The notes under the pieces were generated by a model. It was not told where the DNA came from, searched no databases, and saw nothing but the letters and a program-made list of their open reading frames with translations. The position numbers and the translations under genes were made by a program. From Gorsachius magnificus (lineage: Eukaryota; Chordata; Aves; Pelecaniformes; Ardeidae), in NCBI GenBank assembly GCA_034008185.1, contig CM067109.1, positions 56,878,801-56,942,800 of the forward strand: a stretch of DNA of 64,000 nt, read 5' to 3'. Below, in pieces: positions 1 through 12,600 of the stretch; the stretch's first letter is position 1; every line of letters begins with the position of its first letter.

Positions 1-477
1 AATAAGTTGGGCAAAGTTTCTACAGAGGATAAGTATGTCTTTAATTCAAAGTTAAAAACTTTTTTAAATAGTTATAATTAACAAAAAAAAAGCATGAGCT
101 CTATTTCAGCCAGACACTAGGAGGCATTTAAACAGCTAATATGGGCTAGGACAGTATCAGGCACCTGTGCCTCCATTTGTGACATAAACACTTTTAAGTG
201 TCTTAAGATGTGTATCTGGCAATGTCTTCCTTTAAACAAAATATTCTCTTGTGGAATGAATTTATGCAGAGTCCTTGTCTATACAAGTAAATGGCACAGC
301 TCACATTCTGAGAGCCAGAAAATTTTTGTGGCATTAATTTCCACTGTAGTTTACAGATCATTAAATGTTGTGCTATACAAACATTTGGTAAGAATTTACT
401 TAGGAGTTCTATACTTTCTGCTCTCCTATTATGTAACCCTTTTAAAATACATTAACTTCCAGGAACATTCTCCGTAC
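1..477 (-). other. APBA1: APBA1 intron 10, partial
   Basis: Intronic sequence downstream of the PDZ1 exon, running off the left edge. AT-rich, no repeat or further exon recognised. Confidence 0.8.
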
Positions 478-690
478 CTTTATAATGCTCTGACATGTTG
501 AGAGTGGTAAACCAACCAAACTGGTCCCATTGATTGACATGATCTGGTCCCCTATGTTCAGCTTCCCAGACTTCTCTGCTGGTCCTCCATGCATCATGTT
601 GGCTATGATAACTGTAGGCAAAATGGATCCCCAGCCAGACTCCACAATCACTACACCTAGGATTTCTCCCTTCTGCTTTTCAATGTAAAC
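478..690 (-). CDS. APBA1: APBA1 exon: most of PDZ1 (71 codons)
   Basis: The acceptor is GATACAG at 691 and the donor AAG|GTACGG at 477. Begins [20 protein letters not shown] and continues through [20 protein letters not shown] and [15 protein letters not shown] to [16 protein letters not shown] is the carboxylate-binding strand region of PDZ1, and [12 protein letters not shown] is the typical PDZ turn and strand. The final PDZ1 strand is encoded by the next exon, off the left edge. Human has F where this has Y in the third exon residue. Phase 0 at both ends. Confidence 0.97.
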
Positions 691-3600
691 CTGTATCATA
701 AGAAAAAGTGTTTCAAAAAAAGCTTCTTCACATCCATGGAACTGACTTAACATCCCCCCTCCCAAACATTCATATAACCAACGCACACATATCTCTCCAT
801 ATTTGCAACCTGAATTTCTAATTCAAAGGCAAACCAAAACAGGGTACACATTTTACTACATTTTATTTGTATTCAAAAATGAAATAATCAATACTATGTA
901 ACAGTGATTTTGCTTAGTGTGAAATAACCCTCACAACTTACTTGCAGAGGAAACGAGTGGAAGGAACACTGGGCTTTGCTGGACAAAGCTTAACAGGAAG
1001 CGATTGCAAGAGTTTATGACTGTGGTTTGGAAAACTGCTACTGGTATGTTGCAGCAGCGAACTGGTCATCTTTATTAACCAAGCTGCAAACCCTTTCAGA
1101 AAATACAATCCTTTAAAATCCAGAATCAGCCACTTTCACAAACACCCGTGCCTCTATAAATTGCATATTGTTTACTGTAATCTGTTAAATTGTATTACTC
1201 TGTTAGTCTGTTTTAAATTAATTTAATTAACATACAATGCCAAACATGTCTGCAAATTGTTTGGTAAAAAAAACACAAACAGATGGTAAATCATTTCAAC
1301 TGCTGATAAATTTTGGGTTCACTGTTCGCCTTTGAAACAGAACTGATGACAGCATGTCCTACTTGGGAGGATATTCTAGGCTCACTGAGGTCCTTTATAG
1401 GAGGTATTAATGTTTTTCTGATTTCTGCCATCAGGTGCCTTCAACTGATACAGAGCAGCTTAATGCTGTTATGGAAAAAAATGAGACATACGTCTTTGCA
1501 GTTTTCAGATTTGGAGAAGTGAATCAGGTCATCGTTGTACATATCCTGGGTATTGAGCAAGTCACTATATTCCTTCTGGCTAAGGTCTTCTGGGTTGATT
1601 CCGTTTGCCCTCAGAAATTCCTGGTAGGCCACACTAAATGCTTGACCTATGGACTGGGCAATAAGCTGTGCCTGTAGCAATTCCCAGAGAAGAGAAAAGA
1701 CAAAAGTGAAACATTCTGATGGCCTTGTCCACTGACACTTTCCACTTTCTCTGTTACAATCACACTGTAAAATAGATCAAGTCAACTTGACAAATGTACA
1801 AGTCAAGCTACTGTAATCCAGTTTAAAAAATATTTGTGCATTAAAAATTAATTTAAAAGACCCACAAAATGCCAACACATTCACCTGTGCCATGAATTCA
1901 GCTTAGTAAGCAATTATAAATGAGAAATGTAAATAAAGCCATCCTTTCACAGGTAAGAACTGCTAATATAAATGTAAAGGTACACCCGCTGTGGTGACTG
2001 TAGCTCGCACCTACAATTCTTCTCACACGTGCAGCTGCCAGATGGCTCTCCCTTCTATCAGAGGCAATTCCGTCCTCTGAAAAGCCAGCAGTGAAAATGA
2101 GAATGTCTACTAGAAAACACACAACCACATTTAAGAGGATATTTCCCCCTTTTCTCACCCTCTTTTAAAACCATCACATCCACTTTGGCTGCTCCTACCT
2201 CAGCGTCAGATGAAACAGGAAAAGAGCAGCAACTAGCGACTGGATCCAGGCCTTTAAGTGACTGGAAACGGTCCCACATATCTTCTCTACCCTGCCACCT
2301 CCTTCAGTCTCTGTCCCCAACATTTCTTGTTTCCCTCCCTCCCACTCCCAGGACTGCCAGTTCCCTGCCCCTTTCCTTCTCAAGCCTGTCCTTTGTGTCT
2401 TGCACCTACAGCTTCCCATAGCCTTCTCGGCACCTAAAGCCACCAAAGGTGCCACTCACTACACTGCACTGCTCCCACGGTGAGCTGTTCTATGCCTGCA
2501 GCAGTGGGAGAAATTGGGCACAAGGCAGACATGGAGAAAGCTCTGCAGCACGCAAGGTGGGGGACACAGCTGGAAAAGAGGGATGCCTCCCTCTGAGGTA
2601 GTGACCATGATTAGTATGAGACAGGTAATCATAGAATCGTTCAGGTCGGAAAAGACCTTTAAGATCAAGTCCAACCATTAACCTAACCCTGCCATCCCAA
2701 CACTAAACCATGTCCCTAAGCACCCCGTCTACCCATCTTTTAAATACCCCCAGGGATGGGGACTCGACCACTTCCCTGGGCAGCCCATTCCAACGCTTAA
2801 CAACCCTTTTGGAGAAAAAAATTTTTCCTAATGTCCAACCTAAACCTGCCCTGTAATGGACAGGAGAGGAAAGCAACACAGCATGGTGCAGAATACTGCT
2901 GTGCGTAAGTGGAGCGATATGTGCAGTAAGCACTGTGTAGTGCGCAGGAGTTGGCCATGGTGTGTATTGAAACAGTCCCTTGGAGCACAGTGCTGGCTGA
3001 GGCAAAGGCAAGGAAGAAGAGTGCTCCACAGCTGACAAAGTAGGCCTGGGGGAGTGCTGGTGATGAATGAATACTGCCGAGGTGTATTTTTATACAGCCT
3101 ACCAGCTGTACTTAAACTCCAGTTCAGTCCCTAATAAAGGAAAGGTTCCCAACCCTGAAATAAAAGGTTGATTGTATCTTAAAGCAACGCAAACCAGTGC
3201 TAAACCTGCTGATGAGAATAGCATGATGGCTGTTGCTGAAAAGGCCAGTATCTGGCTGGTAGTATTTTACCAATGTTCAGGTCAACCCAGTTTTGACAGC
3301 AAGAATAAGACAGCAAGAAAATGGGAAAACTACACCTCCATACCTTAGTAACCTAGGTGCGGAGAGAAATGCAGACTTTACCTTCATACACATGTATCTC
3401 TTTTCCAAGAAGAGATCAACTCCCATTTAGACACCCAGCATTTGGGCATATCACTAGGGATCAGATTGTTTGAAGATCCAGCTCTAAATACGGTTGAAAA
3501 TCTGGTGCTGTCCTCGTTAGATAAGGACTCTTCCAAGCAGATACACATTCTGGCCAACACCCGCTTGAGGGCTTAACAGCTTCTGTGTCAGTTACTAGGT

Positions 3601-6600
3601 AAATTCTTCTAAATACCCAGCTGTGCCAGAAGAAACACATGTGTGTTTTATAATATAAACAGGCTGTACTACTCCACTGGGTATACAAAGTGTTAGAAGC
3701 TGCCATCTCCTTGCTGCTAACAGATGCTACAATATTTCCATTCTAACTCTTTCTTAGTAATCTGGGTATTTGAGATAAACTCTGAAAGCTATTTGTGAAC
3801 TATACCATGACTAAGGACACACGATGTAATCTCCTGTGATTTCTCAGCATATTTTCAAATCACTGAGCAATGCTTTTATTGGATCTACAGGCATGTACTT
3901 TCCAGGCCAACATCTAGTGGCACTAGGGGAGGATCACACCTGAACCAAATACGGGCTGAACCAAACAAACCACAGAAAGTAATGCCAGTAATCCCCCCGA
4001 AGAAGCATAGATTCCAGCTAGCCAAACTATTAATAGCAGCCTAGGAAAGAGATCCAGGAAGGCTGGATCATAGTCAGACCACCACATGCTGAAGGTAAAT
4101 AAGCCCCAGCCTCCGGCATCTGAGTTTGATTTTTACTTTTTCAACTGGCCGGTAAAAGTGAGCTAGCAGTGTACAAACTTGTGAATAGAAGAAACACAGA
4201 ACAGCAGCCTCAAAGCAGGCAGCATATCAAGTGATATTAAGCCAAAAAACCATCAGCTACTCTTTCTATTTTCACACCAGTTTCTTGAAAGGCTTTGCAA
4301 AACTGGCTTACATGTTATTTTGGGGGAAAAAAATGCACAATTTTTTATGCTCTCTGTTTAAATTTTGGTAGAGGATTACTCCTATCAATGCTCTTGTCCT
4401 TACTTTTTAACCTCAGCAGTAGGCCATATACGTACACTCATCTGCAAATAATTTATCCATACATGGGTTTAGAACAGATTCCCCGCTACTTAAAATCAGC
4501 TGCTTATTCAAGAAAACCTTCCCATCTCAAAGTCCTTGCTGATACACTCTAGAGTGGAAGACATATGAGGATTTCATAAGAAACTGGTATTTTCACCTTA
4601 CTTCTCTTAAGTAATACTCTGCTATCTGGAGTGCTTAGAACTGAAATTTTTTATTTTCCCAAATTATTAGGGCTAACTTGATTATGATCCTGACAACTAC
4701 ATATCTAGCAACTTCAATCTGATACATTTGATTTTACCTTTCAGTTACTGAGCTTCAAAAAGTGCATAAAATCAGCATGTCATGCACATTGATTGTGAAG
4801 ACAGGATATCAAGTCCTATATAAGGTAGCTTAGTAACTTGCACCATAGACTAAAATTTACTCAGCTGTGTCTCTATTCAATGTACTTTGGGATTGCTGGA
4901 ATTACCAATTTTGCTGGCTTTTTGATACAATGTCAGCAACTATTTCCACCACAAGTCTCCTCCTCCTCAAAAGAAAAATAAAATAAAATAAAATAACCTT
5001 TCTTCTATGTGTCAATGATCCTTGATGCAATACTTGGGATTAGAAATTCCCCAAGAAAATAAGCATCTCTAATAGACTTTCACATACAGAATCTGAGCTG
5101 GTAGTTGTAAGCTGTGGCAACTGGACCCTCCTCTCATTGAGTTACTGGAAGGCACAGAAGGAGCTTAAAAACGGGAAGCATTTCTATAAACATCAATTTT
5201 GTAAGTAAATTGTCAGATCCAAACATGGAAACAGAAGGGAAGTTCCTCTGCTTAGATGAAATATTTGGTTGCAGTTAATGAACAAAGAGGACCACTTGCA
5301 ATGGACTGCAAGCCTACCAAAATATGCTTACATTTCCACCCCTAGAAAATTACAAGACAGAGTAATTCCTTACATCCTCAGACTCAAAGACATGGCAAAT
5401 CATTTTGTACTGCCTCTTTCCGTCTTGGGAAGGGTGAGATGCTTCCACATTATCCTGGGAGTTAGACCGTGGCATTCGCCTACGAGCCATCAACACAACT
5501 ATATTTCCTATATCTGCAATGTAAGAAATGGTCCGCAGGGGATGATCCATCATGGTTTCCTGGGGAATACAAAAACCAACATGAGCAGCTGTTTCAATGA
5601 AGTTCTTATTGCACACCTAGTACTATGAAAACAAATGATTTGCTAAGTGAAGTCAGTTATATGTGTCATGCATGAAGGGAGATGCCAATAGAAAACAAGA
5701 GCTTCACTTTCCAAAAGTAAAGCAAAAAGCAAGTTTTAAAAATTAAAATTGTGTTTTCTGTGGAAAAGCACATAAAGACCTATCAGAACCTGAATATGCT
5801 GGGCATGTATTTCCAAAGGACCATGAACTTCAAATTATCAGAACCAAACATTTTGGGCTAGTCTGCGCACAATCAATACCTGATGCATCATGGTTCATAA
5901 GAAATGAGCTGACTGCAATTAGCTTGCTTGCAAATTCTAATTGTTTCAACAGCCAGACACACCAGAGTAATTGCATGTATGACATGGTTCTTGAGCATGG
6001 ATTTCTTACTAGGAAATCCTGGAGGGAAATAACAAGACCCAGCACTTTTTGAAGGACAAATTTTGACAGGTAGGTGAAAGTCTATTTCAGTAGCCTACTA
6101 CCACAATACTGACAAAGGCGTCTTTGTCTATACCTGTGTGTCTGCATTCAGTACTTTTATTCTCTGTGTAGAAATGAAGAGGTCCACTTCAGTCATGGGT
6201 TGAGATTCACCTTCTGGAGCCTGCAAATAAATGGGTTGGAGTCAAACAAACACATTAGGTAACATACTTACTAATGATGTTAGCTCACGAACAGGGGTGC
6301 ACTAAGACACAGTCACCAGAACAGCAATGCAAGATAGAGTATTAGACTGCAGAAGCTAAAGATAAACACAAAGATATGGAAACTACATACATACATGTGG
6401 AAGTGATTTGGATATTATTTGAAAAATTGTTAACCCCATAAAAGCTTCCTTGATATTTTTCCTGATTCAGTAGAATTATTCCTGACTGCAGCATGAACTA
6501 TGTTATGAAGATTTAATGAAAATCAAAATGATTCTCCCATTTTCTCCACACTATGAATCCCACTTTAAAGAAGGTTTTTCACACAAGCCATAGAAAGGCG

Positions 6601-9600
6601 TAACAGCATCTCTTGCCTGAGGAATTTCTATATGGGCTAACAGTGACTGGCAAGACCAATGGAAAGACCTGTACCACGACTGGGTACAGTTTAAGCAATT
6701 CATAATGCAGTTCTGGTAAGAAGACCTCCACAGTCAGACAACGTACTATTCAAGCACTAACCCACTTTAGAAGTCACATTTTGTTAACGGAAAGCAAACA
6801 CTCGTATTTTTTTAAAAAATTAGATTCGTTAAAAGATACTTAAAAACTCCATAAACAAAACTTATTACTAAGATGAGTCAATCTCAGCATATTACTGTGT
6901 GTATATACATAATTATTTTTCTTTTTTGCATCCAGCAATTTGACATGTCTGTGAATCAAACAAAGCACTCTTACAGAAAGATAAAATAAAAAAGAAAGAC
7001 TTAATTTTAATCTATCATTTTACAGAGTTAAAACCTTTGCCATGTCAGTCCTGTTTCTTTAGTATGCTTTTTGGGTACTGCCTGTAACCATTTGATAAAT
7101 CCAATCTTTACTCTATTTCTAACATGAAATGGCTAATGATAAGCAACAAAAAATGGCCAATCAGGCAACTGATTTCTGAGAAATGTCAACTTGTATGGTG
7201 GCTCAGAAATAAACCTTAACAAAAACTTGCTGGATGCAGAAAATAAAAACACAAAATAAAAATAAACCCAAAAAACCCTCCCAGAAAACAAAAGAACAGG
7301 CATAACATCAAGCTGATGGAGTTTGTACTGCACCTTCTTCCTGCTTTTGGCTAATTTCTGGGCCATCTGCTTAGCATGGAACAAACAGAGACAGGAGAAT
7401 AGTTAGAGAAGAACTTACAGAGACTCCAAATCAAGCAGGAATCTGCATGCTAATGCCAGGGCTCACAGACTACTACCTGTTCTAAATTAGTCCCTGTTTA
7501 GATTAATGTCCTCCTTTTCTTTTTAATGTCCTCACCAAAAGAGTCAGGAAGAACACAAAAGGATTTTTTTTTTAATTTAAAACATTACTTGCAACAAACA
7601 AGGGGGCTTTTTGTGGTTTTGTTCTTCTTGGGGATTTTTTAAAGGAAGAAAATAGAGCTTCCCCTCATTTGCAGCAGTGTAAACCATGAGGTCACTTCTA
7701 TTGAAGCAATACCAGTGTAAAAGGTGAGAGAAGAATCCTAACCGCTATTATTCCAGCTTTTTCAGGTCTAAAGAATTTAGATTAAAGATTTCTAATGCTC
7801 TCAAACTTAAACAGTCTTCAAAAAAATAACCTCCCTAAAACTACGCCATGTTTCCCTGGAAAAACAAAATGACAGAAGGTAACTTCCACCTCCCTTTTCT
7901 CTTCCTCCTGTGCAAATACCCCCACACCATTGTTAGCATTGCATATCTGGACAACAGGTTTTCCTGTGACACCTGCACAAAGACATGTCCACACCACCAC
8001 ATTTTTTCATGAAGGCAGTGGAGCACAAACGCCTGAAAATAGGTCTGTTGTCACTAAGTAGTTTAATTGACTTACATCCAGAGATGCATCAACCCATTGC
8101 AACAAACTGATTCCTTATGTGCTACTTCTGTGGCAACAATAAGGGCACAAACTGCAAGCATCATGCTTACAGCCTTGCAATCATTAATTCAAACCAGGGC
8201 AAACTGAACTTACAGACCTGCTTACTGAAGAAATGCAACGCTCACCAGGCTGGCAGATATCTTTTTACTTCCAACAGTTACAGCCTCTTATCTAATTAAA
8301 TTAACAGGTGTTCTTGTAGTGGGAAGGAGGCTTACTATTACAGGCTTTATAGAGGTTCATGGCTAACTACTTTTATGGAGAACAAACAGGAGGCCTGAAT
8401 CGCAAGACACATTTTATACTGATGCTCACAACTTAAATCTGTCAGGTTTCATCTAAACAAATCTGAAAGCAGTTGCTGAAACTTTAGACTGTGCTGCTTA
8501 TTTATGAATATAAACATTCTCACATCACCTTTTAGTCACTTTTTTCAAACTAAGAAATATTTGATAGCCTGGTGATTGCAAACTATTGCAAAAGCAATTA
8601 GAACTGCCTCATGCTGCAAGCTTTTCATTACATTAATATTAATTTACATTGGTACTCAGAAATAATACACTCATCTTGAGTAACAGCTGCCTGCCACACT
8701 GTGCAAGGGGAAGACACTCATGAGATAGAGCATGTAAATGGCTTTCCAAAATCAAGCTCCCCTTCAGACAATTTCCCCTCCCCTCCCTAAATTTTAGAGT
8801 GGTGGACCTCACAAAAGAAGGCCAGAAAGAAGAAAAAGGGGGGAAAAAAAAATCGTTGTGCTAGAGGTTTACAATGCAGAATCAAAGATTAATTGAAGTA
8901 TACTATCATTCAATTTATTGAAAATTCTGCTCTTGCAATGGAAGCATCTGGTCTTAGGAGTATTTTAATCTTTTGAAGAATGACTTTCAAATATTTCATA
9001 AAACTAAGCTAATGATATGAAACAATCATTTAATAAGTGATTTAACACTGCTCAGAAATGTCATAAAAGAAGTTATGTTCCATGAAAAAAAACAAATTAG
9101 GACAATTCTGTGCAAGACACTTTACCAGACAAATCCTCTTTATCACCATGTTATTTTGCTAATTTATAACAAAAGATTCTGTCTATATTCTTAGAAAAAA
9201 CAGAAACTACATAATCGAAACAAAATATTATTTTTTTAAATATACACAGTCCAGGCTTTTAATTTCAGGTAAATTAAATGTAACTACATATCTAGTAGCA
9301 TTTTACAAAATTATGAATTGTTAAAAACAAGCAAGCTTCCACTTTTGCTACAGAGATGTCTTAAATATATTCAACCCATTTAACCTATACAAAAAATGTA
9401 CTGCAACTCAGAGACCACTAAGTAAAAAAAGATGTGCAGAATATTAAACTGTTTCCACATATGGCCTCTGTCTTAAATTACATTCAGTAATTAAATCTGC
9501 TGTTATCTAAAAATGTTCAAACCTGCCACAAAGCTCAAATCTGCTGATGAAAAAAAAAATCATCATTAGTTCACCTGTGAAACGTAACAGCACAGATCAG

Positions 9601-12600
9601 CTGTGAATTGTAACCATGAACATAATCTCTTTTACTGTTACAAGTATTATGGATCCACTCCAAGAAAAATGGGAAAAGATATTTCTTTCCATGCTATCTG
9701 AAGAAATAAGACTACAGTCTGAAAATGGTGAAATACCTTTTTTATTACTAAAGGTACCCCCTAGTGGAAATAAGAAGTAACTACGTTTGACGAATGCCTT
9801 CAAAGCAGTGTTTCTGTTTTAACTTAGCTGGACTTCACAGAGATGAACACCCAAGCAAGACAACCCCCAGCTCTTGTACTTTGAAGTGATACTTGTTTAA
9901 AGAAGCAACGTGGAGAACTGTTTTCGAAATTTGTTCATATTCTAATGAGTATGTGGTCTAAAGGCTCTCCTAAAAGGAACCATTATGGGGATTATTAAAC
10001 TCAAAAGGAACACAGTCATATGGCCGGTATGTATGCACAGTGCACCTTAAACAAAACTTTTCTCTCCTTTTTAATGCTCTTAACTTCAAGTCTGCAAATT
10101 TTTAAAAGATGATTCTTAATTCATAACCTCTGTTTTCTTCAGCCATAGAGAAGTGTTTCACATGCAACGCCTAACAGTGTAAACAAACATGAGTAGGACA
10201 CAAGTCACTGCCCTACATAGTGAGCAGTATTTTACACATTGGGCTAAAGGCTATCTTACTCTGTGATTAATCTGGCAGCAGGAACTCCATCTGTCATACT
10301 GAATTTCTCACTAAAGTGTAGCTTTAATGACAATCGGCAACAAAACCAGCCAAACCCAACCCTAATAAATCAAAGACCTTGAGGTGCAGGGAGGTATATT
10401 TACATTGCCTGAGCTTTGCCTGGAAGCAGAGAAGCAGTGTACAATGGTATTGTCTGCCATGCAGTAAGCCAACAGTTTTCCGAAAGACACTTACAGTCTC
10501 AGAAAATTATGCACACAAGCTAGGGTTTTACCAGGCCAACAATGCAACTACTTGGGCTTCCACCCTGAGACAAATTTACTACAATGAAGAATATGCATGC
10601 CTGATGATTTATCTGGATGTATAAATTATGGGGTTTATGAGTGAAATGAGCTAAACAGACTTCTGTTTTGAGGCACAGCAGTGCTGAGGCATAGCAGAAT
10701 CCTCAGAAAGAGCTTTATTTTGTTAATGAATTTCTAAGAAATACATTTAGTATCAGAGAAGGATTCTACACTCTTGACCTCATAGACCTGCTTTGAATCA
10801 ATTCAGTTCCAGTTTTCTCCAGCATACCTCTTCAGTCTTTGTCGTGTATTTCCACACAAGCTTTATCTCCTAGGTGCAGATTTTTTGCCCAGCCCCAGGC
10901 TCAAGTTCAACTCCTGATACCATTTCCCTATGACAGGTGATGCTAATCTTTCCTTTCAACCTCTAGTGATCGTTCCTAGATCCAGCCTCACCGAAGCCCT
11001 TATTTCTCTCCCTTTACAATCATACCCTTAGTTTCCTGCGTATTCAAATCAGCTAACTTTTCCACCATGCGGCCAAGTGTCAGGAAAGAACACATGGGGA
11101 CTACTAAACAGACAGGCACAGCCTTACTTGCACCCAGAGCAGGGAAGAAGCAGACTCTGTAAGGGAAAGTCTCCACTGTAGATTTGGGAAGAACCCACCA
11201 AGACCTGCCAGGGTTGAGAAAGCTGAGTGAAAAATCTTTTTAAAAAATGTCACTGAATCCAGAGTCTCCAATGAACACAGAAAAATCATTCTTTTTCAAA
11301 AGGCTCAGTAGTTGTTTAAGTTTGTGAAAACTTCTACAGAGATGGCAGAAGACAACTTATCTGTAACAGGAAGGCTACATCCCTGCCTCCTCTAAAATGT
11401 TAAGAGTGTTAGTGATTTTCAGAGACAAGGTTACAAGAAATTATGTATTTGAACATCAGCAAAACTACAATTTCTGGAAGAGCCTCAATGCTTCTAGTTG
11501 GAGCTTTCCTGTGAAAGTTTCATACACAGACTCATCCTGGTTTCAGCTGGAGTAGAGTTGATTTTCTTCCCAGTAGCCGGCATAGCGCTGTGTTTTGGAT
11601 TTAGGATGAGGAGAATGTTGATAACACACTGATGTTTTAGTTGTTGCCAACTAGTGCTGATACTAGTCAGCTTCCCCTGCTCCACCAGGTTCACAAGAAG
11701 CTGGGAGGGGGCACAGCCAGGACAGCTGACCCCCACTGGCCAAAGGGCTATTCCATACTATATGACATCAGCCATAGGGTATATAAACTCAGTATATAAA
11801 CTGGGGGGAGTTGGCTGAGGGGCAGAAATTGCTGCTTGGGGACGGGCTGGGCTTTGATCAGTGGGTAGTGAGCAGTTCTACTGTGCATCACTTGTTTTGT
11901 ATATTCTTTTATCATTATTATCATTATCATTATTATTATTTTATCTTCCTCTGCTGTTCTAGACTGTTTTTATCTCAGCCCATGGGTTTTACTTTTTTTT
12001 TTCTCAGTTCTCTTCCCCCATCCCACCTGGAGGGCAGGAGAGTAAGCGAGTGTCTGTGCGGTGTTTATTTGCTGGGTGGGGTTAAATCACAAGACTGAAC
12101 TGAACACCTGGTGTGGAAAACAGTGGAAGGAATAACAGTAGGAAGCATTAGCTGACCTCAATAGACAGTGCTATTGGCCTTGCTGATAACATGCTGTCTC
12201 TCTTCCTTATACAATTACACACAGAGTCTGAGTTGGAATCCATAACAAACTACACAAAAGAACACACAAATACCAAACTAAGGAAAATTGTTTTGGTTAG
12301 CTGAATTAGCAGACAATGAAGCTGTGTGCCTACCACCCTGTATAGGTAGCAGGAATATTGCAGCAGCCTCTACAACCCTACAATACTTCACCCACATAAG
12401 TTTATTTCTGTTGACATGTCAGCATTGTAACTTATAATACACCAGTGTGCCCATTGCTTGTCACAGCCTGTACAAAAATCAGTGGGCATTTCCATTTTCC
12501 AAACAAACAAAGCAAACATACTGGATTCCAGGATAAATTATTTTTTTCCATACATCTCTGTACCATCATCACGGGCTTTTCTTTTTAAATCAGCTCATTG

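Larger units (their letters stand above)
1672..5373 (-). other. APBA1: APBA1 intron 8
   Basis: A 3.7-kb phase-0 intron. It contains a CR1 3' fragment at 2628-2854, a pyrimidine-rich stretch at 2270-2420 and an AAAAT simple repeat at 4972-4997. No gene seen in the remainder. Confidence 0.85.
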
